A DNA stretch of 64,000 bases. It comes from Bacillus aerolatus. Its GTDB lineage: Bacteria > Bacillota > Bacilli > Bacillales > Domibacillaceae. Under the pieces are notes generated by a model. It worked only from the letters and a program-made list of their open reading frames with translations, was not told where the DNA came from and made no database searches. The translations under genes were made by a program, and so were the position numbers. This document shows positions 1-9,602 of the stretch, piece after piece. Every line of letters begins with the position of its first letter. Positions within the stretch are counted from its first letter, which is position 1. The stretch lies in the NCBI RefSeq assembly GCF_009183655.1, contig NZ_WEIO01000010.1, positions 106,188 to 170,187 on the forward strand. Reading direction: 5' to 3'.

Positions 1-353
1 AAGTGATGCAGCAGTTGCGCGGCCATTTCCGTCCAGAGTTTTTAAACCGGGTAGATGATATCGTCCTGTTCAAACCACTGAGCTTAAATAATATAAAAGG
101 GATTGCGGAAAGAATGATCAATGACTTGAAAAAGCGGCTCGATGACCAGCAAATCAGCCTCGTGCTGACAGAAGGGGCGAAGGAGTTTATTGCAAAGGAA
201 GGGTTTGATCCTGTTTACGGCGCCCGTCCGCTGAAGCGGTTTATCCAGCGCCAAATTGAAACGAAGCTTGCCCGCGCGATCATTGCCGGCAACATTCCGC
301 TTCATGGAGAAGCAGTCATTGATGTGGAGGACGGCGAACTCGTTATAAGCTAA
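1..353 (+). CDS. clpB: ATP-dependent chaperone ClpB, C-terminal end (partial)
   Basis: The reading frame enters from the left edge and ends with TAA. The visible 116 residues are the end of the second AAA+ module and the C-terminal D2-small domain of a Hsp100 protein: FRPEFLNRVDDIV near the start carries the sensor/arginine region, and the FDPVYGARPLKRFIQ block is the typical sensor-2 signature of ClpB/ClpC. The family resolubilises protein aggregates together with DnaK. The short tail after the sensor-2 block and the location just before med and comZ (the order in many Bacilli, not B. subtilis) favour ClpB over ClpC or ClpE. The N-terminal part lies outside the window. A hairpin terminator follows directly. 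Confidence 0.85.
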   Translation, partial: VMQQLRGHFRPEFLNRVDDIVLFKPLSLNNIKGIAERMINDLKKRLDDQQISLVLTEGAKEFIAKEGFDPVYGARPLKRFIQRQIETKLARAIIAGNIPLHGEAVIDVEDGELVIS

Positions 354-355
354 AA

Positions 356-390
356 AAAAGAGCGTCTGCCAAGGCAGGCGCTCTTTTTTC
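356..390. terminator. Rho-independent terminator, probably bidirectional
   Basis: Stem AGAGCG-t-CTGCC pairs with GGCAG-g-CGCTCT, with an A-run on the left and a T-run on the right. It lies between the convergent ends of clpB and the small gene on the minus strand and can serve both. Confidence 0.9.
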
Positions 391-403
391 TATAGAAAGA
401 TGA

Positions 404-586
404 TCAATGCTGTTCAGCATGCTCGTCCGTAAGTAATGTAGAAAGAACAAACATCAAAACAGTTGCTGCTATCGCAAGAACTAATCCTGTCATAAAGTTA
501 AATTCAATGCCGTTCATTGAACTGACAACGTATGTTAACATTTCTGTCAGTAAAAAAGTCCAAAAGAAAGTCATAATAAATTGCAC
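404..586 (-). CDS. yjzD: YjzD-like small membrane protein (DUF2929 type)
   Basis: About 60 residues on the minus strand. I place the start at a GTG at 586 because an AGGAGGG sequence lies 7 bases upstream; the longer open frame up to 694 has no such site. The protein begins VQFIMTFFW and has two hydrophobic stretches (residues about 4-22 and 30-50) joined by a short loop with SSMNG, then a charged tail ending EHAEQH. This matches my memory of the YjzD/DUF2929 family, which sits in this neighbourhood in Bacilli. Its function is not known. It converges on clpB and shares the terminator. Confidence 0.7.
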   Translation of the reverse strand: MQFIMTFFWTFLLTEMLTYVVSSMNGIEFNFMTGLVLAIAATVLMFVLSTLLTDEHAEQH

Positions 587-782
587 TGTGTTTCCCTCCT
601 TCAGAGAAAGATGTGTATGTAATCCAACATTAATAATAGCATAGCGTAGAAGTGAATTTAAATGTATTTTTGTCATTATTTTTAACAATTTCATTTAACT
701 TATCCAAAAAAACTTTTTCTTATAGGCAAATAGAAGTAAGATAGAGAAAGGTGTAAGGTTGCATTCAAAAGGAGAAAGAAAA

Positions 783-1742
783 ATGATCAAGAGAATAGTG
801 ATAGTCATATTGGGTGTCTTTTTACTGACAGGCTTTGCCGGCTGTTCTTGGGGGAAAGAAGTGAACAAGCTGGAGAAAATCGGTTTGCTCGTCCCTGATA
901 CGATCAGTGATCAAGTGTGGGGAACGAAAGGGTATAAAGGCATGTTAAAAATTCAAGATGAATATGGAGCAGAGATTTTTTATAAAGAAAACATTAATTC
1001 TCAAGCTTTGGCAGAAAGGGCTGTAGAGGAGTTTTATCATAAAGGTGTTAATGTTGTATTCGGGCATGGCAATGAATACGCAGATTATTTCAATAAACTG
1101 GCTTCTGATTATCCAGATATGCATTTTGTCAGCTTTAACGGCAATGCTAATGAAAAAAATACGACTAGCTTAAAGTTTGAAGCGCATGCGATGGGTTTTT
1201 TTGGAGGAATGACAGCGGCGCACTCGTCGAAAACCGGGACGATCGGCATTGTAGCAACTTATAGGTGGCAGCCGGAAGTAAAAGGCTTTGTGGAAGGAGC
1301 TAAATTTGAACGGAAAAATATCCGTGTCGAGATCGAATATGTGGAGAACTGGGATGATTCCGATAAAGCATTGCAGCTGCTTGACAAAGTGACTGCCAAA
1401 GGCGCGGATGTTGTCTACCCGGCCGGAGATGGATATAATGTACCTGTCATTGAAAGACTGAAAGCAAAAGACCTGCACGCCATAGGCTACGTTTCCAATC
1501 AATCGGACCTTGGGGAAGAAACCGTCCTAACCAGCACCGTGCAACATGTGGACAAACTTTATTTACTCGTTGCTGACCAGTTTGTTAAAGGAAAACTGAA
1601 ATCAGGCAACCTTCACTTTGATTTTGCGGATGGGGTGATTTCGCTGAGTCCTTTCAGTCCTGAAGTGGATGAAGATTTTACGAACGAAATTAAAGGGTAT
1701 ATAGACCAATATATCGAAACAGGCAAGCTGCCAAACAAATAA
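783..1742 (+). CDS. med: Med, BMP-family lipoprotein linked to comK control
   Basis: The ATG at 783 is chosen because AAGGAG lies 8 bases upstream; the open frame begins earlier without one. The product has 319 residues with a lipoprotein signal (hydrophobic residues 4-18, lipobox ending at Cys21 in FAGCS) and a periplasmic-binding-protein fold of the basic membrane protein/PnrA type, with VVFGHGNEYAD and the GIVATYRWQPEVKGFVEGA segment. In B. subtilis Med positively affects comK transcription, and med is followed by comZ, as here, 18 bases downstream. BMP relatives bind nucleosides; whether Med binds a ligand is not known. Confidence 0.85.
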   Translation: MIKRIVIVILGVFLLTGFAGCSWGKEVNKLEKIGLLVPDTISDQVWGTKGYKGMLKIQDEYGAEIFYKENINSQALAERAVEEFYHKGVNVVFGHGNEYADYFNKLASDYPDMHFVSFNGNANEKNTTSLKFEAHAMGFFGGMTAAHSSKTGTIGIVATYRWQPEVKGFVEGAKFERKNIRVEIEYVENWDDSDKALQLLDKVTAKGADVVYPAGDGYNVPVIERLKAKDLHAIGYVSNQSDLGEETVLTSTVQHVDKLYLLVADQFVKGKLKSGNLHFDFADGVISLSPFSPEVDEDFTNEIKGYIDQYIETGKLPNK

Positions 1743-1760
1743 ATGGATGGAGGAAGAAAC

Positions 1761-1952
1761 ATGAATGAAACTAAAAATATGGAATTTATGCAAATCGCAA
1801 TGAAATACTTTCCGGAAGCTCAGGGAAAGTTAAAAGAATCAGGAATTGAATTTTCTATGGACTTAATTGAACCGTTTATGGGCATGTTTTTAAATGTAAT
1901 GAACGAAGCGTATGAGCTTGGCAAGAAAGAAGCGCAGCAAGAGAACGAATAA
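1761..1952 (+). CDS. comZ: ComZ, negative regulator of late competence (comG)
   Basis: The ATG at 1761 follows a GGAGG site. The 63-residue product (NETKNMEFMQIAMKYFPEA...) has the same length as B. subtilis ComZ and lies in the same med-comZ pair. It is a small acidic, probably helical protein with no membrane segment. In B. subtilis ComZ represses the comG operon for the DNA-uptake pseudopilus. A palindromic GGGGCTGTTCC element follows within 10 bases and probably ends transcription. Confidence 0.85.
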   Translation: MNETKNMEFMQIAMKYFPEAQGKLKESGIEFSMDLIEPFMGMFLNVMNEAYELGKKEAQQENE

Positions 1953-1960
1953 CAGTGGAA

Positions 1961-2012
1961 AGGGGCTGTTCCAAAAGTCAGTAAACAACTGGCTTTCGGA
2001 ACAGCTTTTTTG
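1961..2012. terminator. GGGGCTGTTCC palindrome after comZ
   Basis: An imperfect hairpin: GCTGTTCC-a-AAAGTCAGT pairs with ACTGGCTTT-c-GGAACAGC around an AAACA loop, followed by a T-run. It can act as the med-comZ terminator. Its sequence is related to the palindromes at 24224-24270 and 37023-37134, so it may be a mobile or repeat-derived terminator. Confidence 0.75.
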
Positions 2013-2048
2013 TGTGATAGCACCACAGTGTTCAATAGTTATTGAAGT

Positions 2049-2201
2049 TTATGCACGGCTGTCACAGCTTTCTGCGCCGACTGCTGGATTTTGTGAATAA
2101 ATCACTTGAATTTCTGCGTCTCCATATTCGATTTGTGCACAATAACCGTGGAAATATGTACGCCGCGGAATGATGGAATGCAGTAATATAACAATTTTCA
2201 C
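2049..2201 (-). CDS. Possible small ORF between comZ and fabH (unidentified)
   Basis: An open frame of 50 codons on the minus strand from a GTG at 2201 to TAA at 2049. The central part (YCAQIEYGDAEIQVIYSQNP) reads like real protein, but the start has only a weak ribosome binding site and overlaps the -35 region of fabH. B. subtilis has a small gene, yjzB, in this gap; I cannot say that this is its counterpart. It may also be a remnant or chance. Confidence 0.25.
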   Translation of the reverse strand: MKIVILLHSIIPRRTYFHGYCAQIEYGDAEIQVIYSQNPAVGAESCDSRA

Positions 2202-2204
2202 CTA

Positions 2205-2233
2205 TTGCCAAATCAGCTGTTTTTCAGTAAAAT
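2205..2233 (+). promoter_or_regulatory. Sigma-A-type promoter of fabH-fabF
   Basis: TTGCCA (2205-2210), a 17-base spacer and TAAAAT (2228-2233). The FapR box overlaps its downstream edge, which is the arrangement expected for FapR repression. Confidence 0.65.
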
Positions 2234-2250
2234 TAGTACCAAGTCTTAAT
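2232..2250 (+). promoter_or_regulatory. FapR operator upstream of fabH
   Basis: ATTAGTACCAAGTCTTAAT is an interrupted palindrome of the type bound by FapR, the malonyl-CoA-responsive repressor of fatty acid and phospholipid genes in Bacilli. It lies at the likely transcription start of fabH-fabF. A related box precedes fabI at 31703. Confidence 0.8.
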
Positions 2251-2295
2251 AATTGATGATACATGATAATAAAGCAGTTGAAAGAAGGGAACCTG

Positions 2296-3228
2296 ATGAA
2301 TGCAGGGGTTATAGGAGTAGGGCGTTTTGTACCTGAAAAAGAAATCACAAACTTTGATTTGGAAAAAATGATGGATACGTCAGATGAATGGATCAGGACG
2401 AGAACCGGTATAGAATCACGAAGAATTGCAGATGACGAAATGGATACGTCCGACATGGGAGTGAGAGCAGCGAGACAAGCTGTGGAGAACGCAGGCATTT
2501 CTCCTGAGGACATTGGTTTGATAGTAACAGCGACCGTCACTCCAGATTATCCGTTTCCATCTGTGGCATCTATGATACAAGATCAAATCGGGGCGAAAAA
2601 TGCTGCCGCTATGGATGTCAGTGCCGCCTGTGCAGGGTTTATGTACGGAATTGTAACAGCGAAACAGTTTGTTGAAACGGGCTCCTACAAGTATGTACTC
2701 GTTGTAGGAGTGGAGAAGCTGTCCAAAATAGTAGATTGGACTGAACGGGATACAGCTGTTTTGTTCGGAGACGGTGCCGGAGCTGTTGTGATCGGTCAAG
2801 TGTCAGAAGGTCGTGGCATTCTGTCTTTTGAGCTCGGGGCGGACGGTTCAGGATTAAAGCATTTGTATCAGGAGAAGCATATTAAAATGAACGGTCGGGA
2901 AGTATTTAAATTTGCCGTGCGTCAAATGGGAGAGTCATGCATTAACGTCTTGGAAAAAGCAGGGCTGCAAAAAGAGGATGTTGACTTTCTGCTGCCTCAC
3001 CAAGCGAATATCCGCATTATGGAAGCAGCTCGTCAGCGGCTCGACCTTCCGAAAGAAAAAATGTCTGTGACGATTAATAAATACGGAAACACATCATCGG
3101 CTTCTATCCCGATTACGCTTATGGAAGAGCTGGAAGCTGGAAAAATTAAAGAAGACGATTTACTGATTATGGTTGGTTTTGGCGGCGGTCTCACATGGGG
3201 CGCCATTGCGATGAGATGGGGACGCTGA
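2296..3228 (+). CDS. fabH: 3-oxoacyl-ACP synthase III (FabH)
   Basis: FabH condenses acetyl- or branched-chain acyl-CoA with malonyl-ACP and so starts fatty acid chains in the cytosol. The ATG at 2296 is chosen for the AAGAAGG site upstream and because the protein then begins [16 protein letters not shown], the usual FabH N-terminus. Length is 310 residues, normal for the family. The Cys-His-Asn triad is visible: Cys112 in SAACAGF, His in LLPHQANIR (about 235) and Asn in KYGNTSSAS (about 265). It forms a two-gene operon with fabF 39 bases downstream and has a promoter overlapped by a FapR operator, so malonyl-CoA level should control it. Confidence 0.95.
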   Translation: MNAGVIGVGRFVPEKEITNFDLEKMMDTSDEWIRTRTGIESRRIADDEMDTSDMGVRAARQAVENAGISPEDIGLIVTATVTPDYPFPSVASMIQDQIGAKNAAAMDVSAACAGFMYGIVTAKQFVETGSYKYVLVVGVEKLSKIVDWTERDTAVLFGDGAGAVVIGQVSEGRGILSFELGADGSGLKHLYQEKHIKMNGREVFKFAVRQMGESCINVLEKAGLQKEDVDFLLPHQANIRIMEAARQRLDLPKEKMSVTINKYGNTSSASIPITLMEELEAGKIKEDDLLIMVGFGGGLTWGAIAMRWGR

Positions 3229-3267
3229 AATCATATATTAACTGAATGAGAATGAAGGAGTGGAATC

Positions 3268-4512
3268 ATGGAAAAACGTAGAGTAGTGATTACCGGGCTT
3301 GGCATAGTGTCGCCTGTTGGAAATACAATAGAAGAAGCATGGGCAAATGTTTTAAGCGGCGTCAGCGGAGTAAAAGCGTTGACGAGATTGAATCCAGATG
3401 ATTATCCGGCAAAAGTGGCCGCGGAAGTCACCGATTTTGATCCCGAAGACTTTATGGATAAAAGGGATGCCCGTAAAATGGACCGCTTTACGCAATATGC
3501 GGTAGCAGCTGCGAAAATGGCTGTTAAAAACGCCGACTTGACGATTGATGAGTCTAACGCTGAGCGCATTGGCGTCTGGGTCGGTTCAGGGATTGGCGGA
3601 ATGGAAACATTCGAAACTCAATTTAAAACATTTCTCGACCGTGGATACCGCCGCGTGAGTCCTTTCTTTGTGCCGATGATGATTCCAGATATGGCAGCTG
3701 GTCAAGTATCCATTTTTCTCGGCGCAAAAGGAGTCAACTCTTGTACAGTAACAGCCTGTGCGACAGGGACAAACTCAATTGGCGATGCGTTCAAAGTCAT
3801 TCAGCGCGGTGATGCTGATGCAATGATTACCGGCGGAAGCGAAGCACCAATTACGCAAATGTCGGTGGCCGGCTTCTGCGCCAACACGGCTTTGTCGACA
3901 AACCCAGATCCGAAAACAGCGAGCCGCCCGTTTGATGCGAATCGCAACGGATTTATTATGGGAGAAGGAGCGGGAATTCTCGTTCTAGAAGAGCTTGAGC
4001 ATGCAAAGAAGCGCGGCGCGAACATTTACGCTGAAATCGTCGGCTACGGCTCGACAGGTGATGCTCATCACATTACAGCACCGGCGCCTGAAGGGGAAGG
4101 CGGGGCGAGAGCGATGAAGATAGCGCTTGAAGATGGCGGCCTGACACCGGAAGAAGTGGATTACATTAATGCCCACGGAACGAGCACGCCTTACAACGAT
4201 GAATTTGAAACGATGGCCATTAAGCGTGTATTCGGTGATCATGCATACAAGCTGGCAATTAGTTCAACGAAGTCGATGACAGGTCACTTACTCGGTGCAG
4301 CCGGCGGGATTGAGGCGATCTTTACTGCTTTAACGATTAAAAATGGTATCATGCCTCCAACGATTAACTACGAAACACCGGATCCGAAATGTGATCTTGA
4401 CTATGTGCCAAATCAATCGCGCAAAAAAGAAGTGAACGTCGCCATCAGCAACTCTCTTGGCTTTGGCGGACACAACGCGACGATTGCTCTCAAAAAATAC
4501 AAAAATGCCTAA
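3268..4512 (+). CDS. fabF: 3-oxoacyl-ACP synthase II (FabF)
   Basis: FabF carries out the elongating condensations of fatty acid synthesis with malonyl-ACP. A GAAGGAG site precedes the ATG and the 414-residue length is standard. The catalytic Cys lies in [10 protein letters not shown] (about 163), and the two His residues in NAHGTSTP (about 303) and [10 protein letters not shown] (about 340). The C-terminal [10 protein letters not shown] motif is also typical. The gene is cotranscribed with fabH and ends in a strong terminator 17 bases beyond its stop. Confidence 0.95.
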   Translation: MEKRRVVITGLGIVSPVGNTIEEAWANVLSGVSGVKALTRLNPDDYPAKVAAEVTDFDPEDFMDKRDARKMDRFTQYAVAAAKMAVKNADLTIDESNAERIGVWVGSGIGGMETFETQFKTFLDRGYRRVSPFFVPMMIPDMAAGQVSIFLGAKGVNSCTVTACATGTNSIGDAFKVIQRGDADAMITGGSEAPITQMSVAGFCANTALSTNPDPKTASRPFDANRNGFIMGEGAGILVLEELEHAKKRGANIYAEIVGYGSTGDAHHITAPAPEGEGGARAMKIALEDGGLTPEEVDYINAHGTSTPYNDEFETMAIKRVFGDHAYKLAISSTKSMTGHLLGAAGGIEAIFTALTIKNGIMPPTINYETPDPKCDLDYVPNQSRKKEVNVAISNSLGFGGHNATIALKKYKNA

Positions 4513-4528
4513 CTTTATCGAAAAGGAC

Positions 4529-4571
4529 GAGGGCATCCTAAAAGCTAAGCTTTTAGGATGCCCTCTTTTTT
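4529..4571 (+). terminator. Terminator of fabH-fabF
   Basis: An 18-bp perfect stem starting GAGGGCATCCTAAAAGCT, almost without a loop, followed by TTTTTT. Confidence 0.92.
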
Positions 4572-4793
4572 CAGTAGACCGAAATCGCGAACAAAGTCAT
4601 CAAATGGATGAACAACGCACAGAAGCGGCGGACAAATCTTCCCTATAATAATTAAGATTAAAGAGGCTGTTCTATAGGTGCCTCGTTCTTTCTCTTAGGA
4701 CACCCTCATCCTTTTTTGCATGTTTTTGGGCTTGCCGCATACATATATAGGACAAGCTGCCGCAGCCTGATAATTTGATAAAGGAAGAAAAAA

Positions 4794-5000
4794 ATGGCCA
4801 TACGCCTAGTCGCTTTTTTAACAGGGTTCGGTTTGTCCATTCTCGGGGGAGTCAGCTGCATCATGTATTTAAATTTATTGGCAGCCGGATTCACCATCCG
4901 GGAATATATTCAATTCATTTTGGAGCGAACGGAATGTTATTTACTTGTTGCTGGATTTTTGATGATGACGGTTTCGATTTATTTTCCAACTAGACAGTAA
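4794..5000 (+). CDS. Small two-helix membrane protein, unidentified
   Basis: A 68-residue frame with AAGGAAG seven bases before its ATG. Two hydrophobic helices (residues about 4-32, containing GFGLSILGGVSCIMYL, and about 48-63) flank a short stretch, REYIQFILERTE, that probably lies on one side of the membrane. The gene stands in the place where B. subtilis has yjaZ, but YjaZ is a much larger zinc-protease-like protein and this is not it. I recognise no family. The gene reads towards yjbA, 85 bases downstream. Confidence 0.6.
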   Translation: MAIRLVAFLTGFGLSILGGVSCIMYLNLLAAGFTIREYIQFILERTECYLLVAGFLMMTVSIYFPTRQ

Positions 5001-5085
5001 AGAAAAATTAGTCGACTGAGGAATAATTTAACTTTGCTTTGCCCATACTTGAAGACAAATAGATGAAGAAGTGAGGAGGTTCATT

Positions 5086-5850
5086 ATGTTATATCTTCAT
5101 GATGTCTGGGTGAACTGGTTTGAAGGGGAAGAAAACGGCTATAACGTTTGCCATTTTCACGAATGGCGCAAAGACGATGCAGTCGAGCTTCTGGATCAAG
5201 TACCGTTAGTTTTAATAGATGAGAAATTATTTTATTATATTGAGAATCAATTAGCTGAATTACCGAAACAATTGCTCGAGGATATTCGCAAAAAAGCTTT
5301 TTTGCGGAGAAACCACGAACGGATTCAATTAGAACACTGTTTCGTTGTCACAGACGGAAAAGGGATCCTTGCTGTTGACACGATGGGGTATACGATCCCT
5401 GTAAGAAAAAGCCGTCTCGTCCCGAGGCAAGAACAGCTCGCGTTTGATATGTTTAAAGCTCATCCAGTTGCTTCTTATGAGTTGGAACTTGAACCGGAAG
5501 AAAAAGAGTATCACATTTTATCGCTTTCTCCTGAAAGTGTGAAAGGCTTGACGAGAAAAGAAAGACAACTGAAGCAGCTGCTGTTTATGGCTCTCGACCA
5601 ATTGTTTTCTTCAAAGAATTCAGCTGAAATTCGTTATTGGTACACAGAATGGGCCCCTGAACGGTATACAGATATTCAAAGTATGAACGCCGCAGACATT
5701 AAACAAATTTTCTTTGAAGAAGCGATGGATGGCTGGACGAGCCGCCATGACCGGCTTTGTGAAAACCTCATAAAAGGACAGCCGTTTTTTGAAAAGCTAT
5801 GGGAAGTGGAACATGCATCGAAAATTAACCAATTAAATGAAAAAAGCTGA
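5086..5850 (+). CDS. yjbA: YjbA family protein (DUF3603 type)
   Basis: The ATG at 5086 follows GAGGAGGT; the open frame starts 15 bases earlier without a better site. The 254-residue product begins [27 protein letters not shown], which I recognise as YjbA. No signal peptide or membrane segment is seen, so it should be cytosolic. The function of the family is not known. Position between fabF and trpS agrees with B. subtilis. Its stop codon lies inside the stem of its own terminator. Confidence 0.8.
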   Translation: MLYLHDVWVNWFEGEENGYNVCHFHEWRKDDAVELLDQVPLVLIDEKLFYYIENQLAELPKQLLEDIRKKAFLRRNHERIQLEHCFVVTDGKGILAVDTMGYTIPVRKSRLVPRQEQLAFDMFKAHPVASYELELEPEEKEYHILSLSPESVKGLTRKERQLKQLLFMALDQLFSSKNSAEIRYWYTEWAPERYTDIQSMNAADIKQIFFEEAMDGWTSRHDRLCENLIKGQPFFEKLWEVEHASKINQLNEKS

Positions 5851-5873
5851 ACCTAATAGGTTCAGCTTTTTTC
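5841..5873 (+). terminator. Terminator overlapping the yjbA stop codon
   Basis: AAAAAGCTGAACC pairs with GGTTCAGCTTTTTT. The TGA stop of yjbA (5848-5850) lies in the left arm. Confidence 0.9.
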
Positions 5874-5876
5874 ATT

Positions 5877-5998
5877 GTCCAGCTGCAGCGCCTAACCGCT
5901 CGAGGTCAAATGTCTGCCAGCTGTGGTGGCTGGAAAACTGCCTCCTCGCTGTCAGACATTTGCTTGTCGCGGCTGAACAGGCGCTTCTGCTTTTCTCA
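5877..5998. repeat. Dispersed structured repeat, copy 1
   Basis: The left flank reads CCAGCTGCAGCGCCTAACC...CTCGAGGTC and the right flank GCTTGTCGCGGCTGAACAGG, then CGCTTCTGCTTTTCT. Between them is an imperfect stem of about 24 bp (arms begin AAATGTCTG and end CAGACATTT) with a GAAAA loop. Related copies lie at 16271, 22672, 25644 and 28722. The element lies directly after the 3' end of trpS (minus strand) and may work as its terminator. Confidence 0.7.
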
Positions 5999-5999
5999 G

Positions 6000-7019
<1,020 letters not shown>

Positions 7020-7043
7020 TTATAAACAAATCCTCTTCAACTT

Positions 7044-7424
7044 TCAAGATGAGGAAGTAAGCGCAATCACAAAAGTGGCGATAAGAATCAATCCTCCACC
7101 GGCTAAAAGCGGGTACGTCCACTTAAATCTTTTCTTTTTCGCATGCTCTTCATGAATGTTGCCCGTCTTATCCAGGTGATCGAATTCAGCAATATACCTT
7201 CCTTCTTTTGTGGATTTACGAAAGTTTTTAAAACTATAGCTAATCCCGCTAAAAAAACCGCCTTCTATGACGAACAGGCAAGCACCGGCGGTTACACATA
7301 AGAGGGAAAATAAAAAAGCATAATCCAAAAAGTTCTTAAAAAATATGGAAGAAAATAAGGAAAATACAGCAGAAGAAATAATAATAATCCCGCTGATCAT
7401 AAAAGATTTTTGAATAAGTTTCAT
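7044..7424 (-). CDS. DUF3899-type membrane protein
   Basis: A 126-residue protein with two N-terminal membrane helices (about 8-28 and 35-58), a polar middle with many Lys and Glu (RKSTKEGRYIAEFDHLDK), and a C-terminal helix (about 105-123, PLLAGGGLILIATFVIAL). Small proteins of this shape, named DUF3899, lie upstream of trpS in several Bacilli; I base the name on that memory. Function unknown. It is divergent from oppA, from which a 378-base spacer separates it. Confidence 0.6.
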   Translation of the reverse strand: MKLIQKSFMISGIIIISSAVFSLFSSIFFKNFLDYAFLFSLLCVTAGACLFVIEGGFFSGISYSFKNFRKSTKEGRYIAEFDHLDKTGNIHEEHAKKKRFKWTYPLLAGGGLILIATFVIALTSSS

Positions 7425-7802
7425 ATACTTTTCTCCAGTTGTAATAATTACAAATAATATGAGTATAGCAAAAAGGTAGAATATACTCCACTTTCTACAG
7501 AATTCAAACTTAGTAAATATAATATTTAGCCAATAAACATTATATGTGAAAAATGATAATAGAATAAATATTCGGAAGAGTAGGAATATGTAAGCGCTTC
7601 ACTTTGGTGAAGCGTTATTCAATTAAAATCAAAATCCACTTTTAACAACAACGCATATAACATTTTGCTGAAATTACGAAAATGTGTCTGAAATGTAACA
7701 AATCTCCAAGATAATTATTGCAAAAAAATTAAGATTGTTTATAATTAATAAAGAAATCTTCTGAATAATCAGGAAGAAATGAATAAAGTGAGGGGGATTT
7801 AG
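7425..7802. other. Spacer between the DUF3899 gene and oppA
   Basis: AT-rich, no gene seen. It holds an inverted repeat at about 7593-7614 (AGCGCTTCAC-ttt-GGTGAAGCGTT), half of which resembles a catabolite response element, and the oppA promoter near its right end. Confidence 0.6.
7718..7745 (+). promoter_or_regulatory. Sigma-A-type promoter of the opp operon
   Basis: TTGCAA (7718-7723), a 16-base spacer, then TATAAT (7740-7745), with the oppA start 58 bases further on and a GTGAGGGGG site before it. Confidence 0.7.
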
Positions 7803-9449
7803 ATGAAAAAGAGAAGTTATGCTCTCTTTCTCGTTCTTTTGCTTGCGATGAGTACGTTCTTGGCAGCCTGCGGCGGTGGCGGCAAAGAAAATGGAGATGG
7901 AGAAAATGGTTCTGGAAAAAGCGACAATATTTTAAATTTAACAGAAACGCAGGATATACCTTCTATGGATTCAGTTTTAGCTACAGATGCTGTTTCTTTC
8001 AATACGTTAAACAGCACGATGGAAGGTTTGTACCGCATGGGTGAAAATGACGAAGCGGTAGATGGAATAGCAGAAGGCGAGCCAGAAGTAAGTGGAGACG
8101 GTAAAACGTGGACATTTAAGCTCCGTGATGCAAAATGGTCTAATGGCGATCCTGTGACTGCTAACGATTTCGTATTTGCTTGGAGAAAAGCATTAACCCC
8201 GGATACAGCTGCTGAGTATGCCTATATCATGTACGATCTTAAAAATGCAAAAGCAGTCAACGAGGGCAAAATGAAGCCAGAAGAACTTGGCGTGAAAGCA
8301 ATTGATGATAAAACTTTAGAAGTACAATTGGAAAATGCAGTGCCATATTTTAAAGAGCTGGTTACTTTCGGAACGTTCTTACCACAAAATGAAAAGTTTG
8401 TAACGGAACAAGGCAAAAAATTCGGTTTGGAAGCGGATACAACTTTATACAACGGTCCATTTACATTGGCTGAATGGAAACATGAAGACAAATTTGTAAT
8501 GAAGAAAAACCCTGAATATTGGGATGCTGAAGCGGTAAAGCTTGAGCAAATCGATACGAAAATCGTAAAAGATACGCAAACAGATGTGAACCTTTTTGAA
8601 AGCGGCGATGTCGATCAAATCAAGCTTTCATCTGAATTTGTAGACAAGTATAAAGAAAATGAAGGCTTCTTCACTGTTAAAGAATCTTCCGTTTTCTTCT
8701 TGCGTTTAAATCAAGAATCAAATGAAATATTAAAAAATGTAGACGCCCGTAAAGCAATCGCTAAAGGATTTGATAAAAAAGGCATCACTGATGTGCTTTT
8801 AAACAACGGTTCAGTTGAAGCGAATTTCTTCGTTCCTGAAGAGTTTGCAAAAGGTCCGGACGGCAAAGATTTTCGTGAAGCCAGCGGAGAATACTTAAAA
8901 ACAGACATTAAAGAAGCGCAAAAACATTGGAAAGCAGCGAAAAAAGGGCTTGGACAAGATAAGATTACGTTAGAATTATTGAACTACGACGATGACTTAG
9001 CTAGAAAAACTGGCGAATTTATTAAAGAACAGCTCGAAACGAACCTTGACGGCTTAACGGTAAATATTAAGCAGCAGCCATTTAAGCAAAAGCTTGATCT
9101 TGAGACTAAAATGAATTATGAAATGTCTCTTGCCGGTTGGGGAGCTGACTACTTAGATCCAATGACATATTTGGATATGTACGTAACAGGTGGTGCTCAT
9201 AATCAGCAAGGTTTCTCTAATGCTGAGTATGACAAATTGATCCAAGATGCAAAAACTACTTTGCTTCTCGAGCCAGAAAAACGTTGGGAAGCTTTAGTAA
9301 AAGCGGAAAAGATCTTATTAGAAGATGAGGCAGCTATTGCTCCAATTTATCAAAGATCTCGTGCTTACTTGAAAAACCCACGCTTAGAAGGTGTATTGTT
9401 CCACAAAGTAGGTGCAGACCAGTCTTATAAATGGGCTGAATTTAAGTAG
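7803..9449 (+). CDS. oppA: Oligopeptide-binding lipoprotein OppA
   Basis: The extracellular binding protein of the oligopeptide importer. Residues 1-23 form a lipoprotein signal with the lipobox FLAACGGG (Cys23), followed by a Gly/Asn/Glu-rich linker. The mature part is a family 5 solute-binding protein, 548 residues in all, with DAKWSNGDPVTANDFVFAWRK as the family signature near 115 and a C-terminal YLKNPRLEGV...YKWAEFK end typical of Bacillus OppA. It heads the operon oppABCDF. A hairpin after it probably stops most transcripts, giving an excess of binding protein over the transporter. Confidence 0.95.
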   Translation: MKKRSYALFLVLLLAMSTFLAACGGGGKENGDGENGSGKSDNILNLTETQDIPSMDSVLATDAVSFNTLNSTMEGLYRMGENDEAVDGIAEGEPEVSGDGKTWTFKLRDAKWSNGDPVTANDFVFAWRKALTPDTAAEYAYIMYDLKNAKAVNEGKMKPEELGVKAIDDKTLEVQLENAVPYFKELVTFGTFLPQNEKFVTEQGKKFGLEADTTLYNGPFTLAEWKHEDKFVMKKNPEYWDAEAVKLEQIDTKIVKDTQTDVNLFESGDVDQIKLSSEFVDKYKENEGFFTVKESSVFFLRLNQESNEILKNVDARKAIAKGFDKKGITDVLLNNGSVEANFFVPEEFAKGPDGKDFREASGEYLKTDIKEAQKHWKAAKKGLGQDKITLELLNYDDDLARKTGEFIKEQLETNLDGLTVNIKQQPFKQKLDLETKMNYEMSLAGWGADYLDPMTYLDMYVTGGAHNQQGFSNAEYDKLIQDAKTTLLLEPEKRWEALVKAEKILLEDEAAIAPIYQRSRAYLKNPRLEGVLFHKVGADQSYKWAEFK

Positions 9450-9474
9450 GCAGGTTATATAACCTATATGATGA

Positions 9475-9511
9475 GGAGGGTGTATGCGATGCAGCATATA
9501 CTCTCCTTTTT
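9475..9511 (+). terminator. Attenuating hairpin between oppA and oppB
   Basis: GGAGggTGTATGC pairs with GCATATACtCTCC, followed by TTTTT. The imperfect stem and its place inside the operon suggest partial termination. Confidence 0.65.
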
Positions 9512-9602
9512 CCCTGCTTAGGGGATAAAAATCTGAATTGACTGAATATATCGAGTAATATTCGTTTTTTTGTGGAATTAAATTAGTAAAGGAGGGCTTT
9601 CA

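Noticed and set aside
4660..4700. GAGGCTGTTC sequence as a further GGGGCTGT palindrome
   Set aside because: It lacks the complementary second arm; only a five-base GAGGC/GCCTC pairing exists.
7590..7616. Catabolite response element upstream of oppA
   Set aside because: TGTAAGCGCTTCA fits only the first part of the consensus, and the sequence is better explained as one arm of an inverted repeat.
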